DNA of 64,000 nt from Gordonia aichiensis NBRC 108223 (GCF_000332975.1 NZ_BANR01000001.1:124001-188000), one strand, 5' to 3'. Positions 28,459 through 38,605 are shown, numbered from the stretch's first letter. The notes: a model not told the origin generated them from the letters alone. Numbers and translations are program-made.

Positions 28459-29274
28459 TCAGTGTGCGGACGCGCCCATGTCGCTTCGCGCACTGCGCGT
28501 CCCGATCGGGACGATCAGTGGGTCGCCGTACACGGGATCGGTGATCACCCGCGCGGTGAGACCGAACGCCTCGTCGAGGAGCTCTTCGGTGATGACCTCG
28601 TCGGGACTACCCTGGGCGACTATTCGTCCCGAGGTCATCACGAACAACGAATCACTGTATCGGGCAGCGAGATTCAGATCGTGCAGGACCATCACCACGG
28701 TCTTGTCGTGCTCGGTGCGCAGCGAGTACACGAGATCGAGGACCTCCACCGAGTGCGCGAGGTCGAGGTAGGTGGTCGGTTCGTCGAGCAGTAGGAGGTC
28801 GGTGCCCTGCGCGAGTGTCATCGCGATCCACACGCGCTGACGCTGACCACCGGATAACGCGTCGATGTGTCTGTCGGCCAGTTCGGTGGTCCCGGTCATC
28901 TCCAACGCGGCCGCCACGGCGGCCTCGTCGTCGGGTGACGCCTGCTGATACCACTTCTGGTGGGGGAACCGCCCGCGCCCGACCAGGTCGGCGACGGTCA
29001 GTCCCTCTGGCGCAACCGGGTTCTGGGGGAGTATGCCGAGCTTGCGCGCGACCTCTTTCGGCTTGGTGTGGTTGATGTCGGTGCCGTCGAGGAGCACGAC
29101 GCCCTCACGGGGACTCAGCAGGCGCGACATCGCCCGCAGGAGCGTCGACTTACCGCAGCCATTCGGGCCGATGATGGTGGTCACCGCGGCGTCGGGGATC
29201 TCGACGTCGAGCCCCTCGATGACGACGCGATCGTCGTATCCGACGCTGAGTCCTTGGCCGACGAGCCTGCTCAT
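28459..29274 (-). CDS. Iron-siderophore ABC transporter, ATP-binding protein (FecE/FepC type)
   Basis: 271 residues. Walker A GPNGCGKSTLL, signature LSGGQRQRVWIAMTLAQ, Walker B LLLLDEPTTYLDLAHS and the switch histidine VLHDLNLAARYSD are all present; the DEPTTYLDLAHSVEVLDL form is typical of ferric-siderophore and cobalamin importers. It energises uptake through the two permeases. Its ATG overlaps the second permease's stop (ATGA). The same frame stays open far upstream, but the real protein starts at this ATG. Confidence 0.93.
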   Translation of the reverse strand: MSRLVGQGLSVGYDDRVVIEGLDVEIPDAAVTTIIGPNGCGKSTLLRAMSRLLSPREGVVLLDGTDINHTKPKEVARKLGILPQNPVAPEGLTVADLVGRGRFPHQKWYQQASPDDEAAVAAALEMTGTTELADRHIDALSGGQRQRVWIAMTLAQGTDLLLLDEPTTYLDLAHSVEVLDLVYSLRTEHDKTVVMVLHDLNLAARYSDSLFVMTSGRIVAQGSPDEVITEELLDEAFGLTARVITDPVYGDPLIVPIGTRSARSDMGASAH

Positions 29275-30413
29275 ACTGTCGCCTTCCGTGACATCGAGAC
29301 CATGAGATAGATGAGGAACGGTCCGCCCACCGCCGCGGTGACGATGCCGACGGGCAATCCATCGGGCAGGAGCGTGCGGCACAGGAGATCGCCTGCGAGT
29401 ACGAGAATCGCTCCGATCACACCGGCAAGCAACGGGGTCGGGACGGGCGTTCTGGCAAGGCGCATCCCGATCTGCGGTGCCAGCAGTGCGATGAACGCGA
29501 TCGGCCCTGCCGCCGACACCGCAAGCGCGGTGAGCCCCACTGCGACGAGTAGCACGGTTGTCGACACGCCCGCGGTCCGAACTCCGAGCCCTCGTGCCAT
29601 GTCCTGGCCGAGTGAGAGCGCGTCGATCTGGCGCGACATCGTCACGATCACGACAATGCCCACCGCGACGGCGATCGCGACGGGCCAGACGCTCGACCAG
29701 GTTGATTGGGACACCGATCCGACCAGCCAGACCTGTGCGCGGGCAACGTCTTTGATGTCGGCGCGGGTGAGGAGGAACGACGTGAGGGCTTGGAGTAGCC
29801 AGGTCGTTCCGACGCCGATGAGAACGAGTCGGAGGGGGTTGATGCCGTGGTTGGCCTTGCGCCCCGGCCATGCGAGCACGTACATCACGACGGCTGTGAG
29901 AACGCCGCCCAGCAGTGCTGCTGCCGGAACCCCGATGTCGGAGAGCCATGCGCCCCAACTGTTTCCGAAAGCGATCGCTGCGACCGCGGCTGCACTCGAT
30001 CCGGCTGTGATGCCCAGGATGTCGGGGGTGGCAAGCGGGTTGCGTGCGATGAGCTGGCTCAGTGCCCCGGCTGACCCCAGCGCGAAGCCGACGAGCACCG
30101 ACACCAGGGCACGGGGCAGCGAATCGGAGAGGACGACGACGTTCTCGATGCGGGTGCCGCCGCCGAGCAGGATGCGTGCGACGTCGAGCGGTGACAGCGG
30201 ATAGTCGCTCACGCCGACGCTCAGGAGGAACAGCAGCACCACGAGGGCGAGCCCGATGAGGGTCACGCCGACCATGCGAGGGCGTACCACCCACGACGAC
30301 GGCCCGAGCCGGACGACGAGACGTCGGCGGGAGCGTGACGTCGACGACCCGGCGTCGGCGAGCGCGGCATCTCCAGCGGATTCGCGCTCTGTGGTGTCCG
30401 ATTCGGTCGTCAT
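29271..30413 (-). CDS. Iron-siderophore ABC transporter permease (FecCD family), second subunit
   Basis: 380 residues; a hydrophilic N-terminus of about 45 residues precedes about ten transmembrane helices. FecCD family motifs: LPRALVSVLVGFALGSAGALSQLIARNPLATPDILG, GQDMARGLGV (EAA-like coupling loop) and AAGPIAFIALLAPQIGMRL. It forms the membrane channel with the other permease. Start and stop overlap its operon neighbours by 4 bp each (ATGA), giving permease-permease-ATPase order. Confidence 0.92.
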   Translation of the reverse strand: MTTESDTTERESAGDAALADAGSSTSRSRRRLVVRLGPSSWVVRPRMVGVTLIGLALVVLLFLLSVGVSDYPLSPLDVARILLGGGTRIENVVVLSDSLPRALVSVLVGFALGSAGALSQLIARNPLATPDILGITAGSSAAAVAAIAFGNSWGAWLSDIGVPAAALLGGVLTAVVMYVLAWPGRKANHGINPLRLVLIGVGTTWLLQALTSFLLTRADIKDVARAQVWLVGSVSQSTWSSVWPVAIAVAVGIVVIVTMSRQIDALSLGQDMARGLGVRTAGVSTTVLLVAVGLTALAVSAAGPIAFIALLAPQIGMRLARTPVPTPLLAGVIGAILVLAGDLLCRTLLPDGLPVGIVTAAVGGPFLIYLMVSMSRKATV

Positions 30414-31444
30414 ACGTTCGCCAGTTTCTGTCGGCGGACCATGGCGATGAGGAACGGCGCCCCGACCATGGCCAGCATGACGCCGACCTGCACCTCACCT
30501 GGCCGGGCGATCACGCGCCCGAGGACATCGCAGATCAGCATGAGGGCGGCACCGATGAGTGCCGAGTAGGGGATGATCCAGCGGTAGTCGGGGCCGGTGA
30601 ACGCACGAGCGATATGCGGCACGACCAGCCCCAGGAAGACGATGGGCCCGCAGGCGGCCGTGGCGGCCCCGACCAGCAGCGTGATCGCTGCGATCCCGAC
30701 GGCGCGGATCACCAGCACCCGAGATCCCAGGGCCGTCGTCATCTCGTCACCGAGACTGAGGATATTGAGAAAGAACCCGCTGGCCAGTGCGAGGACGAGA
30801 CCGACGACGACGAATGGCAGCGCTGCCCAGAAGACGTCGATGCTTCGCCCCGACGTCGAGCCGACGCTCCAGAATCGCCAGGCATCGAGCGACGCAGTGT
30901 CGGAGAGAACGATGGCCGACGTGATCGCGGTGAGCATCGCCGAGAGGCCCGTGCCGGCCAGGACGAGGGTGACCGGACCTGTTCCGGTCAGCGCCGAGAC
31001 GCCGAAGACCGCACACGAGGCGATGATCGCGCCGAGGAGACCGAACCCCATGAAGGCCATCGGGGAGGAGATCCCGAGCACATAGACCCCGCATACCACC
31101 GCACATGCCGCCCCTGCGTTGACGCCGAGCATCCCGGGGTCGGCTATCGGATTGCGGGTGTGCCCCTGGGTAATGGCTCCCGCGGCGCCGATCGCCAGAC
31201 CGCACATCAGGCCGAGCACTGTTCGCGGAATGCGTAGATCCCAGACGATGCCGGCGATGTCGTCGGGTTTGCTCACCGTCGGAGCGCTCAGATGGACGAT
31301 CGAGCTCCAGATCTGGCCGACCCCAGACGTGAGCGCATCCCATGTCTGGGCAGGTGGGACGCTACGCGTGCCGATGATCACCGATGCGATGACCGCTGCG
31401 GCGAGGACCGCAACGATCAGCAACAAACCGGAGATACGACGCAC
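30410..31444 (-). CDS. Iron-siderophore ABC transporter permease (FecCD family), first subunit
   Basis: 344 residues, normal family length, with the start set at the GTG that follows AAGG by about 9 nt; the frame is open further upstream but that part is not permease-like. FecCD signatures: LRIPRTVLGLMCGLAIGAAGAITQGHTRNPIADPGMLGVNAGAA, LGDEMTTALGSRV and CGPIVFLGLVVPHIAR. First gene of the importer operon. The IdeR-like box ends at or near the start codon, so iron-bound IdeR would block initiation. Confidence 0.92.
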   Translation of the reverse strand: MRRISGLLLIVAVLAAAVIASVIIGTRSVPPAQTWDALTSGVGQIWSSIVHLSAPTVSKPDDIAGIVWDLRIPRTVLGLMCGLAIGAAGAITQGHTRNPIADPGMLGVNAGAACAVVCGVYVLGISSPMAFMGFGLLGAIIASCAVFGVSALTGTGPVTLVLAGTGLSAMLTAITSAIVLSDTASLDAWRFWSVGSTSGRSIDVFWAALPFVVVGLVLALASGFFLNILSLGDEMTTALGSRVLVIRAVGIAAITLLVGAATAACGPIVFLGLVVPHIARAFTGPDYRWIIPYSALIGAALMLICDVLGRVIARPGEVQVGVMLAMVGAPFLIAMVRRQKLANV

Positions 31445-31463
31445 GAAGGGCAACCTTACCTGA
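31445..31463 (-). promoter_or_regulatory. IdeR-like iron box overlapping the start of the siderophore importer operon
   Basis: On the minus strand TCAGGTAAGGTTGCCCTTC matches 12 of 19 positions of the IdeR/DtxR consensus, with a well-conserved AGGTAAGG half. It lies immediately upstream of, and includes, the ribosome-binding site of the first permease gene. Typical of iron-repressed siderophore uptake genes in Mycobacteriales. Confidence 0.5.
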
Positions 31464-31684
31464 GTTGGTACCGGACCCCCGGATGGTGGGGCGAAGTCAC
31501 GAGGTGGTGTCCGAAAGGGCAAGATCTTTCGGCGGGGGTAACAATTTCCTGTGAGTTTCCGATATGCATGTTCAGACGGAACGAACCGTCGGGGGTGAGA
31601 TCTACAGCCGCATCCCCGGTGCGTATCGGCACCTTGCAGGTCGATCAATGCACGACGACACGTGAATCAGGAAGGTCATACGAC

Positions 31685-32233
31685 ATGAAGAAGTCTGTGA
31701 AGCGCGCTATCGCCGCGGTCGCCGCCGCCAGCGGTCTCGCTGCGGGTTCGGTAGCCGCAGCGACACCCGCCCACGCTGCAGCTCCGGGCGACCTCGCGCT
31801 TGTCGGCGGAGTCGACTGTTACTTCAAGGGCTGGGGACCCACCTGGGATAACCTCCCCGGCTGGCGCATGCACCGCTGGATGGGCGTGAAGAACATCGGT
31901 GGCGCGACCATGACCAACGTGAATGTCACCGAGTTCGGTGGCCCGACGAAGAAGGTCGCGCTCAAGGATCAGCCCGCGGGCGTTCTGAAGGCGGGGCAGT
32001 TCTTCATGGCGTCCGAGACGACCTGGCGTGGCTGCTTCCCGTCGTCGATCTCCGGCTACACCATCGGTGCTCAGGTGGAGAACATCTTCAACAACGCCGG
32101 CTTCTGGTGGAACCTCAAGCAGTTCGAGGGCGACCGCAAGCCTGCGCCGAACACGAAGAGGGTCGACCCGTCGCAGGCCAAGGTTGGCGACCAGGCTCCG
32201 CCCGCGTCCGCGGTGAAGGCTGCACAGAACTGA
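31685..32233 (+). CDS. Secreted protein of unknown function beside the siderophore importer
   Basis: 182 residues. A classical Sec signal peptide (MKKSVKRAIAAVAAASGLAA, predicted cut after AHA near residue 31) leaves a mature domain of about 150 residues with two cysteines that could pair (GGVDCYFKG and WRGCFPSS), and a charged C-terminus rich in Pro/Ala/Lys. No family recognised. It is divergent from the importer operon across 240 bp, which suggests but does not prove co-regulation by iron. AGGAAGG lies about 10 nt upstream of the ATG. Two hairpin terminators follow. Confidence 0.7.
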   Translation: MKKSVKRAIAAVAAASGLAAGSVAAATPAHAAAPGDLALVGGVDCYFKGWGPTWDNLPGWRMHRWMGVKNIGGATMTNVNVTEFGGPTKKVALKDQPAGVLKAGQFFMASETTWRGCFPSSISGYTIGAQVENIFNNAGFWWNLKQFEGDRKPAPNTKRVDPSQAKVGDQAPPASAVKAAQN

Positions 32234-32238
32234 TCGAC

Positions 32239-32257
32239 CCGATCGCCTGGCGATCGG
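32239..32257 (+). terminator. First of two terminator hairpins after the secreted-protein gene
   Basis: Arms CCGATCGC and GCGATCGG with a 3-nt loop are followed by TTTCCTC, 5 bp after the stop codon. Confidence 0.7.
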
Positions 32258-32270
32258 TTTCCTCTCACAC

Positions 32271-32306
32271 AAAGAACGCCGACCGGAATCCCGGTCGGCG
32301 TTCTTT
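32271..32306. terminator. Bidirectional terminator hairpin
   Basis: Perfect 16-bp arms (AAAGAACGCCGACCGG and its complement) around a 4-nt loop AATC. The A-run on one side and T-run on the other make it an intrinsic terminator in both directions, suitable for the convergent secreted-protein and fprA genes. Confidence 0.9.
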
Positions 32307-32330
32307 GTTGTCTGTCTCGGGGTTCGAGCG

Positions 32331-32400
32331 TCAGGCCTTGTGAACCCCCTGACGGAGTCAGGCCTTCTGAACCCCTGACGGAGTCAGGCCTTCTGAACCT
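32331..32400. repeat. Tandem 26-bp repeats copying the fprA 3' end
   Basis: Three head-to-tail copies, period 26-27 bp: 32331-32357, 32358-32383 and a partial copy 32384-32400 that contains the fprA stop. Each full unit ends in a small hairpin (CCTGAC-GGA-GTCAGG). The two copies downstream of fprA on its strand are untranslated. Confidence 0.85.
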
Positions 32401-33775
32401 TGTGCGGCTCCGATGCGGCGACCATGTCCTCGCGCTCGACGACCTTGACGCGTTCGCGGCCCTCGGCGGCGCCGAGAGCTCGTTCGTGCTCGTCGAGTCG
32501 GTACCAGCCGTCCCAGGTGGTGAACGGGATGCTCTTGGACTCGAGCAGCTCAATGATGGCGTCCTCCGACGGATTCGTCGGTTCGAGGAGCGCGTCGTTG
32601 CCCATGTCCTCGATGATGCACTCGACGGTTTCGTTCGCATCGCCCTTGGTGTGGCCGATCAGACCGACGGGTCCGCGCTTGACCCAGCCGGTGGTGTACA
32701 GGCCGGTGAGGTGGGTGCCGTCGTCGAAGATGCGCCCGGCCTCGTTGGGGATCACGCCCGCCTGCGAGTCGAAGGGGATCTCGGGGAGGTTGTCCGACAG
32801 GTAGCCGACGGCGCGGTAGACCGCGGTGACGTCCCAGTCGGTGTGCTTGCCGGTGGGCTTGACGTTGCCGGTGCCGTCGAGCTGGGTGCGCTCGGTGCGG
32901 AGTCCGACGACCTCACCGTTCTCGCCGAGGATCTCGATCGGGCTCTCGAAGAAGTGCAGGAAGAGCTTGTGGATCGCACCCTGCTTGGGCTCGCGCATCG
33001 CGTAGTTCTCGATGATCGTCGCGACCTGGTCGGTGATCTTGGAGCCGCGCCGTGCGACCGCCGAGCCCTCGTCGTAGTCGATGTCCTCGGGGCTGACGAC
33101 GACCTCGATGTTCGGCGAGTGGTCGAGCTCTTTGAGTTCGAGCGGCGTGAACTTGGCCTGTGCCGGGCCACGGCGGCCGAACACGTGGACCTCGACGGCC
33201 TTGTTGGACTTGAGGCCTGCGTAGACGTTGGCCGGGATCTCGGTGGGGAGCAACTCGTCGCCGGTCTTGGCGAGTACGCGGGCGACGTCGAGCGCGACGT
33301 TGCCGACTCCGATGACGGCGACCTTCTCCTGCTCGAGCGGCCATTCGCGCGGGAAGTCGGGGTGGCCGTCGTACCAGGCGACGAACTGCGCCGCGCCATA
33401 GCTGCGGTCGAGGTCGACGCCCGGGATGTCGAGTGCGCGGTCGTCGGTGGCGCCGGTCGAGAAGATCACGGCGTCGTAGTGCGCCTTGAGTTCGTCGAGG
33501 GTGATGTCGGTGCCGTAGTCGATGTTGCCGAGCAAACGCACCTGCGGCTTGTCGAGGACCTTGTGCAGTGCGGTGATGATGCCCTTGATGCGCGGGTGGT
33601 CGGGGGCGACGCCGTACCGGATCAAGCCGAACGGAGCGGGCATCCGCTCGTAGAGATCGATGCTGACACCGCGGTCTTTGGCGGTGTCGGACTTCATCAA
33701 GGCATCGGCCGCGTAGATGCCGGCCGGGCCGGCTCCGACGATGGCAACCCGCAGCGGGCGGCTCTGATCAGTCAT
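32384..33775 (-). CDS. fprA: Ferredoxin/flavodoxin-NADP+ reductase (adrenodoxin-reductase type)
   Basis: 463 residues, close to M. tuberculosis FprA (456). The FAD-binding motif VAIVGAGPAGIYAADAL is at residue 10, the conserved MPAPFGLIRYGVAPDHP follows, the NADPH site reads VIGVGNVALDVARVLAK, and the C-terminal half has GWVKRGPVGLIGHTKGDANET. It passes electrons from NADPH to ferredoxins serving P450s and iron-sulfur reactions. It sits between the importer operon and its probable binding-protein gene. The 3' end is caught in a tandem duplication. Confidence 0.93.
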   Translation of the reverse strand: MTDQSRPLRVAIVGAGPAGIYAADALMKSDTAKDRGVSIDLYERMPAPFGLIRYGVAPDHPRIKGIITALHKVLDKPQVRLLGNIDYGTDITLDELKAHYDAVIFSTGATDDRALDIPGVDLDRSYGAAQFVAWYDGHPDFPREWPLEQEKVAVIGVGNVALDVARVLAKTGDELLPTEIPANVYAGLKSNKAVEVHVFGRRGPAQAKFTPLELKELDHSPNIEVVVSPEDIDYDEGSAVARRGSKITDQVATIIENYAMREPKQGAIHKLFLHFFESPIEILGENGEVVGLRTERTQLDGTGNVKPTGKHTDWDVTAVYRAVGYLSDNLPEIPFDSQAGVIPNEAGRIFDDGTHLTGLYTTGWVKRGPVGLIGHTKGDANETVECIIEDMGNDALLEPTNPSEDAIIELLESKSIPFTTWDGWYRLDEHERALGAAEGRERVKVVEREDMVAASEPHKVQKA

Positions 33776-33914
33776 AGAGTGTCGTCTACCTCGTACTCAG
33801 GGGTGTCTCGACGCGCCAGGATATCGCTGTGGTGCGTCGACGCTTATCCCCTCTACGGTAGGCGCTGGACAGCGATAGCCAAAATCATCTGTGAGGGTTG
33901 CCTCAGTTGTCCGA

Positions 33915-34955
33915 CTACCCCTGTGTCCGCTTCCGGGCAGCCTCCGAGATCGGTTCGATCGTCTTGTCCGCCACCCAGGGCACGGTGAGCACTGTCGGCA
34001 CCGACATCGCGCTGCCGACCTGCTGGTCGAGGTAGACGACGCGGCTTTCGGCTACGTAGCTCTGACGGTTCCAGGTGGGGTCGGCCTTGAGTTTGGCGTT
34101 CGCGCCTGACCAGTCGACCGTGACGACCACATCGGCCGCGTTGAGCAGGTCGAGTCGCTCCGCGGAGATCGAACCGTAGAAGCCATTGGTGATCGTCGGT
34201 TTCAGTGCCTCGGGGAAGTTCAGGCCGTAGTCTGCGAGCATTTGGGCGCGTCCGTCGCCCGGCCCGTAGATGGAGATACCGCCGTCGGGCGATCCGGTCA
34301 CCACGACACCCGTCTTGCCCTTCAATTCGGGGTGCTTCGCAACGAGGTCGGCGACGTGCTTCTTGGCTTCGGCAGTCTTTTTCGACGCCGCGTCCGGGAG
34401 TCCGACGGCCTTGCCGATCTCGGTGGTCTGCACGTCCCAGGGAACCTGCCAATCCTGGTATTGCGCAGGTCGGACGATCGTCGGTACGGCCTTGCTCAGG
34501 GTCTCGTATTGCTCACGCGTCGGGGCTGCGCCCACGGCAGTGACCAGTTGCGGGTTGGTCGAGAGGGCCTTCGCGATCTGCGCGCCGAACTCGGCCGACA
34601 CATTGGGCAGGATCTCCGGGTCCGCGTCGCCGAGGAGTTGGGCGTTCCACGGAGCGCTGCGTTGCGTCGGGTCGGCGAAGGGGGCGATTGTCGTCGGGGT
34701 GATGCCGAGTGCGAGAAGGGTATCGCCGTCGCCGACACCCATCGCGGCAACGCGGGATGGTTGCGTGGAGATGGTCGTCGACCCGTACTTGTGATCGATG
34801 GTGACCGGCAGCGCGCCGGGTTCGGCAGCAGGTGCCGACGAGGCGCCCGCGGACTGCTCCTCGTCGGGGGACGAGCATCCGACGAGGACCAACGTCGACG
34901 CCGCGACAGCTGCGAGTGCTGCGAGAGCTGGGCGGAGATGTAGTGGGTGGCGCAC
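33915..34955 (-). CDS. Iron-siderophore ABC transporter substrate-binding lipoprotein
   Basis: 346 residues. Signal peptide with lipobox LVLVGC, Ser/Pro/Ala-rich linker, then a FecB/FepB-type periplasmic-binding fold: VTIDHKYGSTTISTQPSRVAAMG, NPQLVTAVGA, and VVTVDWSG near the C-terminal lobe. It captures the ferric siderophore at the cell surface for the permeases encoded 2.5-6 kb away on the same strand, separated from them by fprA and the secreted-protein gene. GTG start with GAGAGGATC upstream. An IdeR-like box lies 31 bp upstream. Confidence 0.9.
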   Translation of the reverse strand: MRHPLHLRPALAALAAVAASTLVLVGCSSPDEEQSAGASSAPAAEPGALPVTIDHKYGSTTISTQPSRVAAMGVGDGDTLLALGITPTTIAPFADPTQRSAPWNAQLLGDADPEILPNVSAEFGAQIAKALSTNPQLVTAVGAAPTREQYETLSKAVPTIVRPAQYQDWQVPWDVQTTEIGKAVGLPDAASKKTAEAKKHVADLVAKHPELKGKTGVVVTGSPDGGISIYGPGDGRAQMLADYGLNFPEALKPTITNGFYGSISAERLDLLNAADVVVTVDWSGANAKLKADPTWNRQSYVAESRVVYLDQQVGSAMSVPTVLTVPWVADKTIEPISEAARKRTQG

Positions 34956-34986
34956 GGGGTGATCCTCTCGGTGGTGCTGACCGCTC

Positions 34987-35005
34987 TTAGGGTCACCTTA
35001 CGAGA
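34987..35005 (-). promoter_or_regulatory. IdeR-like iron box upstream of the siderophore-binding lipoprotein gene
   Basis: The minus-strand sequence matches 12 of 19 positions of the IdeR consensus and contains TAAGGTGACCCTAA. Weaker than a textbook box, but it sits in the promoter position of an iron-uptake gene. It is also 68 bp upstream of the divergent gene at 35074. Confidence 0.45.
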
Positions 35006-35073
35006 TCGCTTGCCGTGTATGTCCGGATCGGGGGTGACATGAGCCGGCGCGCCGGCACACTACACTGCCCGGC

Positions 35074-35568
35074 ATGGCCAAAGGTGCACGTGAGTCAGCC
35101 GCCGGTGACGAACTCGAGGGCGAGCAGAGCCCGCGCACCTGGAAAGACGCGTGGCCGTTCTGGATTGCACTGGTCGTCGTCGCGCTGGCGATTCTCGGTG
35201 TCGTGCTGTCCAACGTGTTGCGTCCTGCGCAAGAGCGGGCAAGTGATTCCGGCCAGGTCCAGTTCGCGATCAACGACAACTACACCGCGCGCAACAACGT
35301 CGATTACGGCAAATACAAGCAGACGACGTGCGCTGCCGACACGTCGTCGTCAGCATTCATCTCCGAGGCCGAATTCGTGCGTCAGAACCGGACATCGGTC
35401 GAGTCGAAGGGTCGCATCGTCATCCCGGAGATCACCGATGTGACGGTCAACGGCGACCGCGCTACAGCGCGTGTGCACTGGCACTTCGACAAGACTCCGG
35501 ACGACGAACAGACCACCAGCGTCGTCGTCGTGAAGGACGACGGGGACTGGAAGGTGTGCAAGGGCTGA
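35074..35568 (+). CDS. Membrane-anchored protein with Rv0361-type C-terminal domain
   Basis: 164 residues. An acidic cytoplasmic N-terminus of about 28 residues, one transmembrane helix (WPFWIALVVVALAILGVVL), then an extracytoplasmic domain of about 110 residues with two cysteines (QTTCAAD and DWKVCKG). The closing DGDWKVCKG parallels DGSDWKVCTPR in the large membrane protein at 11349-13553, and spacing and secondary-structure pattern agree. Function unknown. It precedes the rhodanese gene by 38 bp and may share its operon. Confidence 0.7.
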   Translation: MAKGARESAAGDELEGEQSPRTWKDAWPFWIALVVVALAILGVVLSNVLRPAQERASDSGQVQFAINDNYTARNNVDYGKYKQTTCAADTSSSAFISEAEFVRQNRTSVESKGRIVIPEITDVTVNGDRATARVHWHFDKTPDDEQTTSVVVVKDDGDWKVCKG

Positions 35569-35606
35569 AACGTGCGACTTCCGGCGGATATGACACCCTG
35601 GAAGGC

Positions 35607-36020
35607 GTGACTTATGCAGGAGACCTCACGCCTGTCGAAGCGTGGGAGAAGCTCGAGAACGACCCCAACACCGTTCTGGTCGACTGTCGCACCTCAGCGG
35701 AATGGGCCTTCGTCGGTGTCCCCGACCTCGAGGTCATCGAGAAGAAGACCGTCTTCGTCGAGTGGAACACCTTCCCGGAGGGCGCTCCCAACCAGGCGTT
35801 CATCGCGGAACTGCGCGATGCGGGTATCCGGGACGACAACGAAGTGATCTTCCTGTGCCGCTCCGGGCATCGCTCCATCGGTGCTGCCGAGGCTGCGACG
35901 GCCGCCGGAATCACCAAGGCGTACAACGTGCTCGACGGATTCGAGGGAGCGCTCGACGAGAACGACCACCGCGGCCGAGCGGGCTGGCGTGCGTCGAATC
36001 TCCCGTGGAGGCAGTCGTGA
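35607..36020 (+). CDS. Rhodanese-domain protein (Rv0390-like)
   Basis: 137 residues, a single rhodanese domain. The active-site loop reads CRSGHRS, with the persulfide-forming cysteine in FLCRSGHRS, and the N-terminal VLVDCRTSAEW is the CH2A-type motif. It probably carries sulfane sulfur for metZ, whose GTG start overlaps its stop by 4 bp (GTGA). The pair rhodanese-metZ is conserved in M. tuberculosis (Rv0390-Rv0391). GTG start is used here; GGAAGG lies just upstream. Confidence 0.88.
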   Translation: MTYAGDLTPVEAWEKLENDPNTVLVDCRTSAEWAFVGVPDLEVIEKKTVFVEWNTFPEGAPNQAFIAELRDAGIRDDNEVIFLCRSGHRSIGAAEAATAAGITKAYNVLDGFEGALDENDHRGRAGWRASNLPWRQS

Positions 36021-37216
36021 GCCACGAACTGCCCGAGGGCGTTTCGTTCGACACTCTTGCGGTGCGCGGCGGCCTGGCGCGGTCGGGGTTCTTCGAGACT
36101 TCCGAGGCGCTGTACCTCACCAGCGGCTACGTCTACGACTCCGCAGAGGCCGCCGAGCGTGCGTTCACCGGCGAGGACGAGCGATTCGTCTACTCCCGCT
36201 ACGGAAATCCGACGACGGCGATGTTCGAGGAGCGGCTGCGTCTGCTCGACGGAGCCGAGGCGTGTTTCGCGACTGCGAGCGGCATGGCCGCTGTGTTCGT
36301 CGCGCTCGGGGCGCTGCTGAAGGCGGGCGATCGGCTTGTTGCCGCGCGGAGCCTGTTCGGGTCGTGCTTCGTGGTGTGCAACGAGATCCTGCCCCGGTGG
36401 GGCGTCGAAACGGTCTTCGTCGACGGTGAGGACCTCGACCAGTGGGAGCAGGCGCTCTCCACCCCCGCCGACGCCGTGTTCTTCGAGACACCGTCGAATC
36501 CGATGCAGACCCTCGTCGACGTGGCCAAGGTGTCGGAACTTGCGCACGCTGCGGGCGCAAAGGTGGTGCTCGACAACGTCTTCGCCACTCCGCTGCTGCA
36601 GCGCGGCTTCGATCTCGGCGCCGATGTGATCGTCTACTCCGGCACGAAGCACATCGACGGGCAGGGCCGTGTGATGGGTGGCGCGGTGTTGGGTACCAAG
36701 GAGTTCGTCGACGGTCCGGTGCAGACCCTGATGCGTCACACCGGGCCGGCGCTGAGTCCGTTCAACGCCTGGACGCTGCTGAAGGGACTCGAGACCATGC
36801 GACTGCGCGTCGACGCGTCGGTGGCATCGGCGTTGCGCATCGCCGAATTCCTCGAGGCCGACCCACGCGTGCGATGGACCAAATACCCGTTCATCACCTC
36901 GCACCCGCAGTACGAACTGGCGACCAGGCAGATGTCCGGTGGCGGCACCGTGGTCACGTTCGAGCTCAACGATCGCGACGGTGTGGACGGAAAGAAGCGA
37001 GCCTTCGAGGTACTCAACGCGCTGCGCGTCATCGACATATCGAACAACCTGGGCGACTCCAAATCACTCATCACCCATCCCGCCACCACGACACATCGTG
37101 CAATGGGTCCGGAGGGACGGGCTGCAATAGGACTCAGTGACTCCGTGGTCCGGCTGTCCGTCGGTCTCGAAGGCGTCGACGACCTGCTCGGCGATCTGGA
37201 TCAGGCGCTGGGCTGA
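36017..37216 (+). CDS. metZ: O-succinylhomoserine sulfhydrylase
   Basis: 399 residues of the Cys/Met-metabolism PLP family. Visible are YSRYGNPTTAMFEERL, ATASGMAAVF, the cofactor-stacking and phosphate region FETPSNP, VLDNVFATPLLQRGFDLGAD, the PLP lysine in VYSGTKHIDGQGR and SLITHPATTTH. It converts O-succinylhomoserine (or O-acetylhomoserine) and sulfide to homocysteine for methionine synthesis. Coupled to the rhodanese gene upstream, which suggests delivery or scavenging of reduced sulfur. Confidence 0.93.
   Translation: MSHELPEGVSFDTLAVRGGLARSGFFETSEALYLTSGYVYDSAEAAERAFTGEDERFVYSRYGNPTTAMFEERLRLLDGAEACFATASGMAAVFVALGALLKAGDRLVAARSLFGSCFVVCNEILPRWGVETVFVDGEDLDQWEQALSTPADAVFFETPSNPMQTLVDVAKVSELAHAAGAKVVLDNVFATPLLQRGFDLGADVIVYSGTKHIDGQGRVMGGAVLGTKEFVDGPVQTLMRHTGPALSPFNAWTLLKGLETMRLRVDASVASALRIAEFLEADPRVRWTKYPFITSHPQYELATRQMSGGGTVVTFELNDRDGVDGKKRAFEVLNALRVIDISNNLGDSKSLITHPATTTHRAMGPEGRAAIGLSDSVVRLSVGLEGVDDLLGDLDQALG

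Positions 37217-38605
<1,389 letters not shown>

Noticed and set aside
29275..30498. N-terminal extension of the ABC ATP-binding protein
   Set aside because: It overlaps the permease gene in another frame; the ATPase begins at the ATG that overlaps the permease stop.
32402..33988. Long open frame on the plus strand opposite fprA
   Set aside because: Antisense to fprA, rich in Val/Asp/Gly/Arg, with no recognisable motif.
35612..36904. Long open frame on the minus strand opposite the rhodanese and metZ genes
   Set aside because: Antisense to two conserved coupled genes; no independent support.
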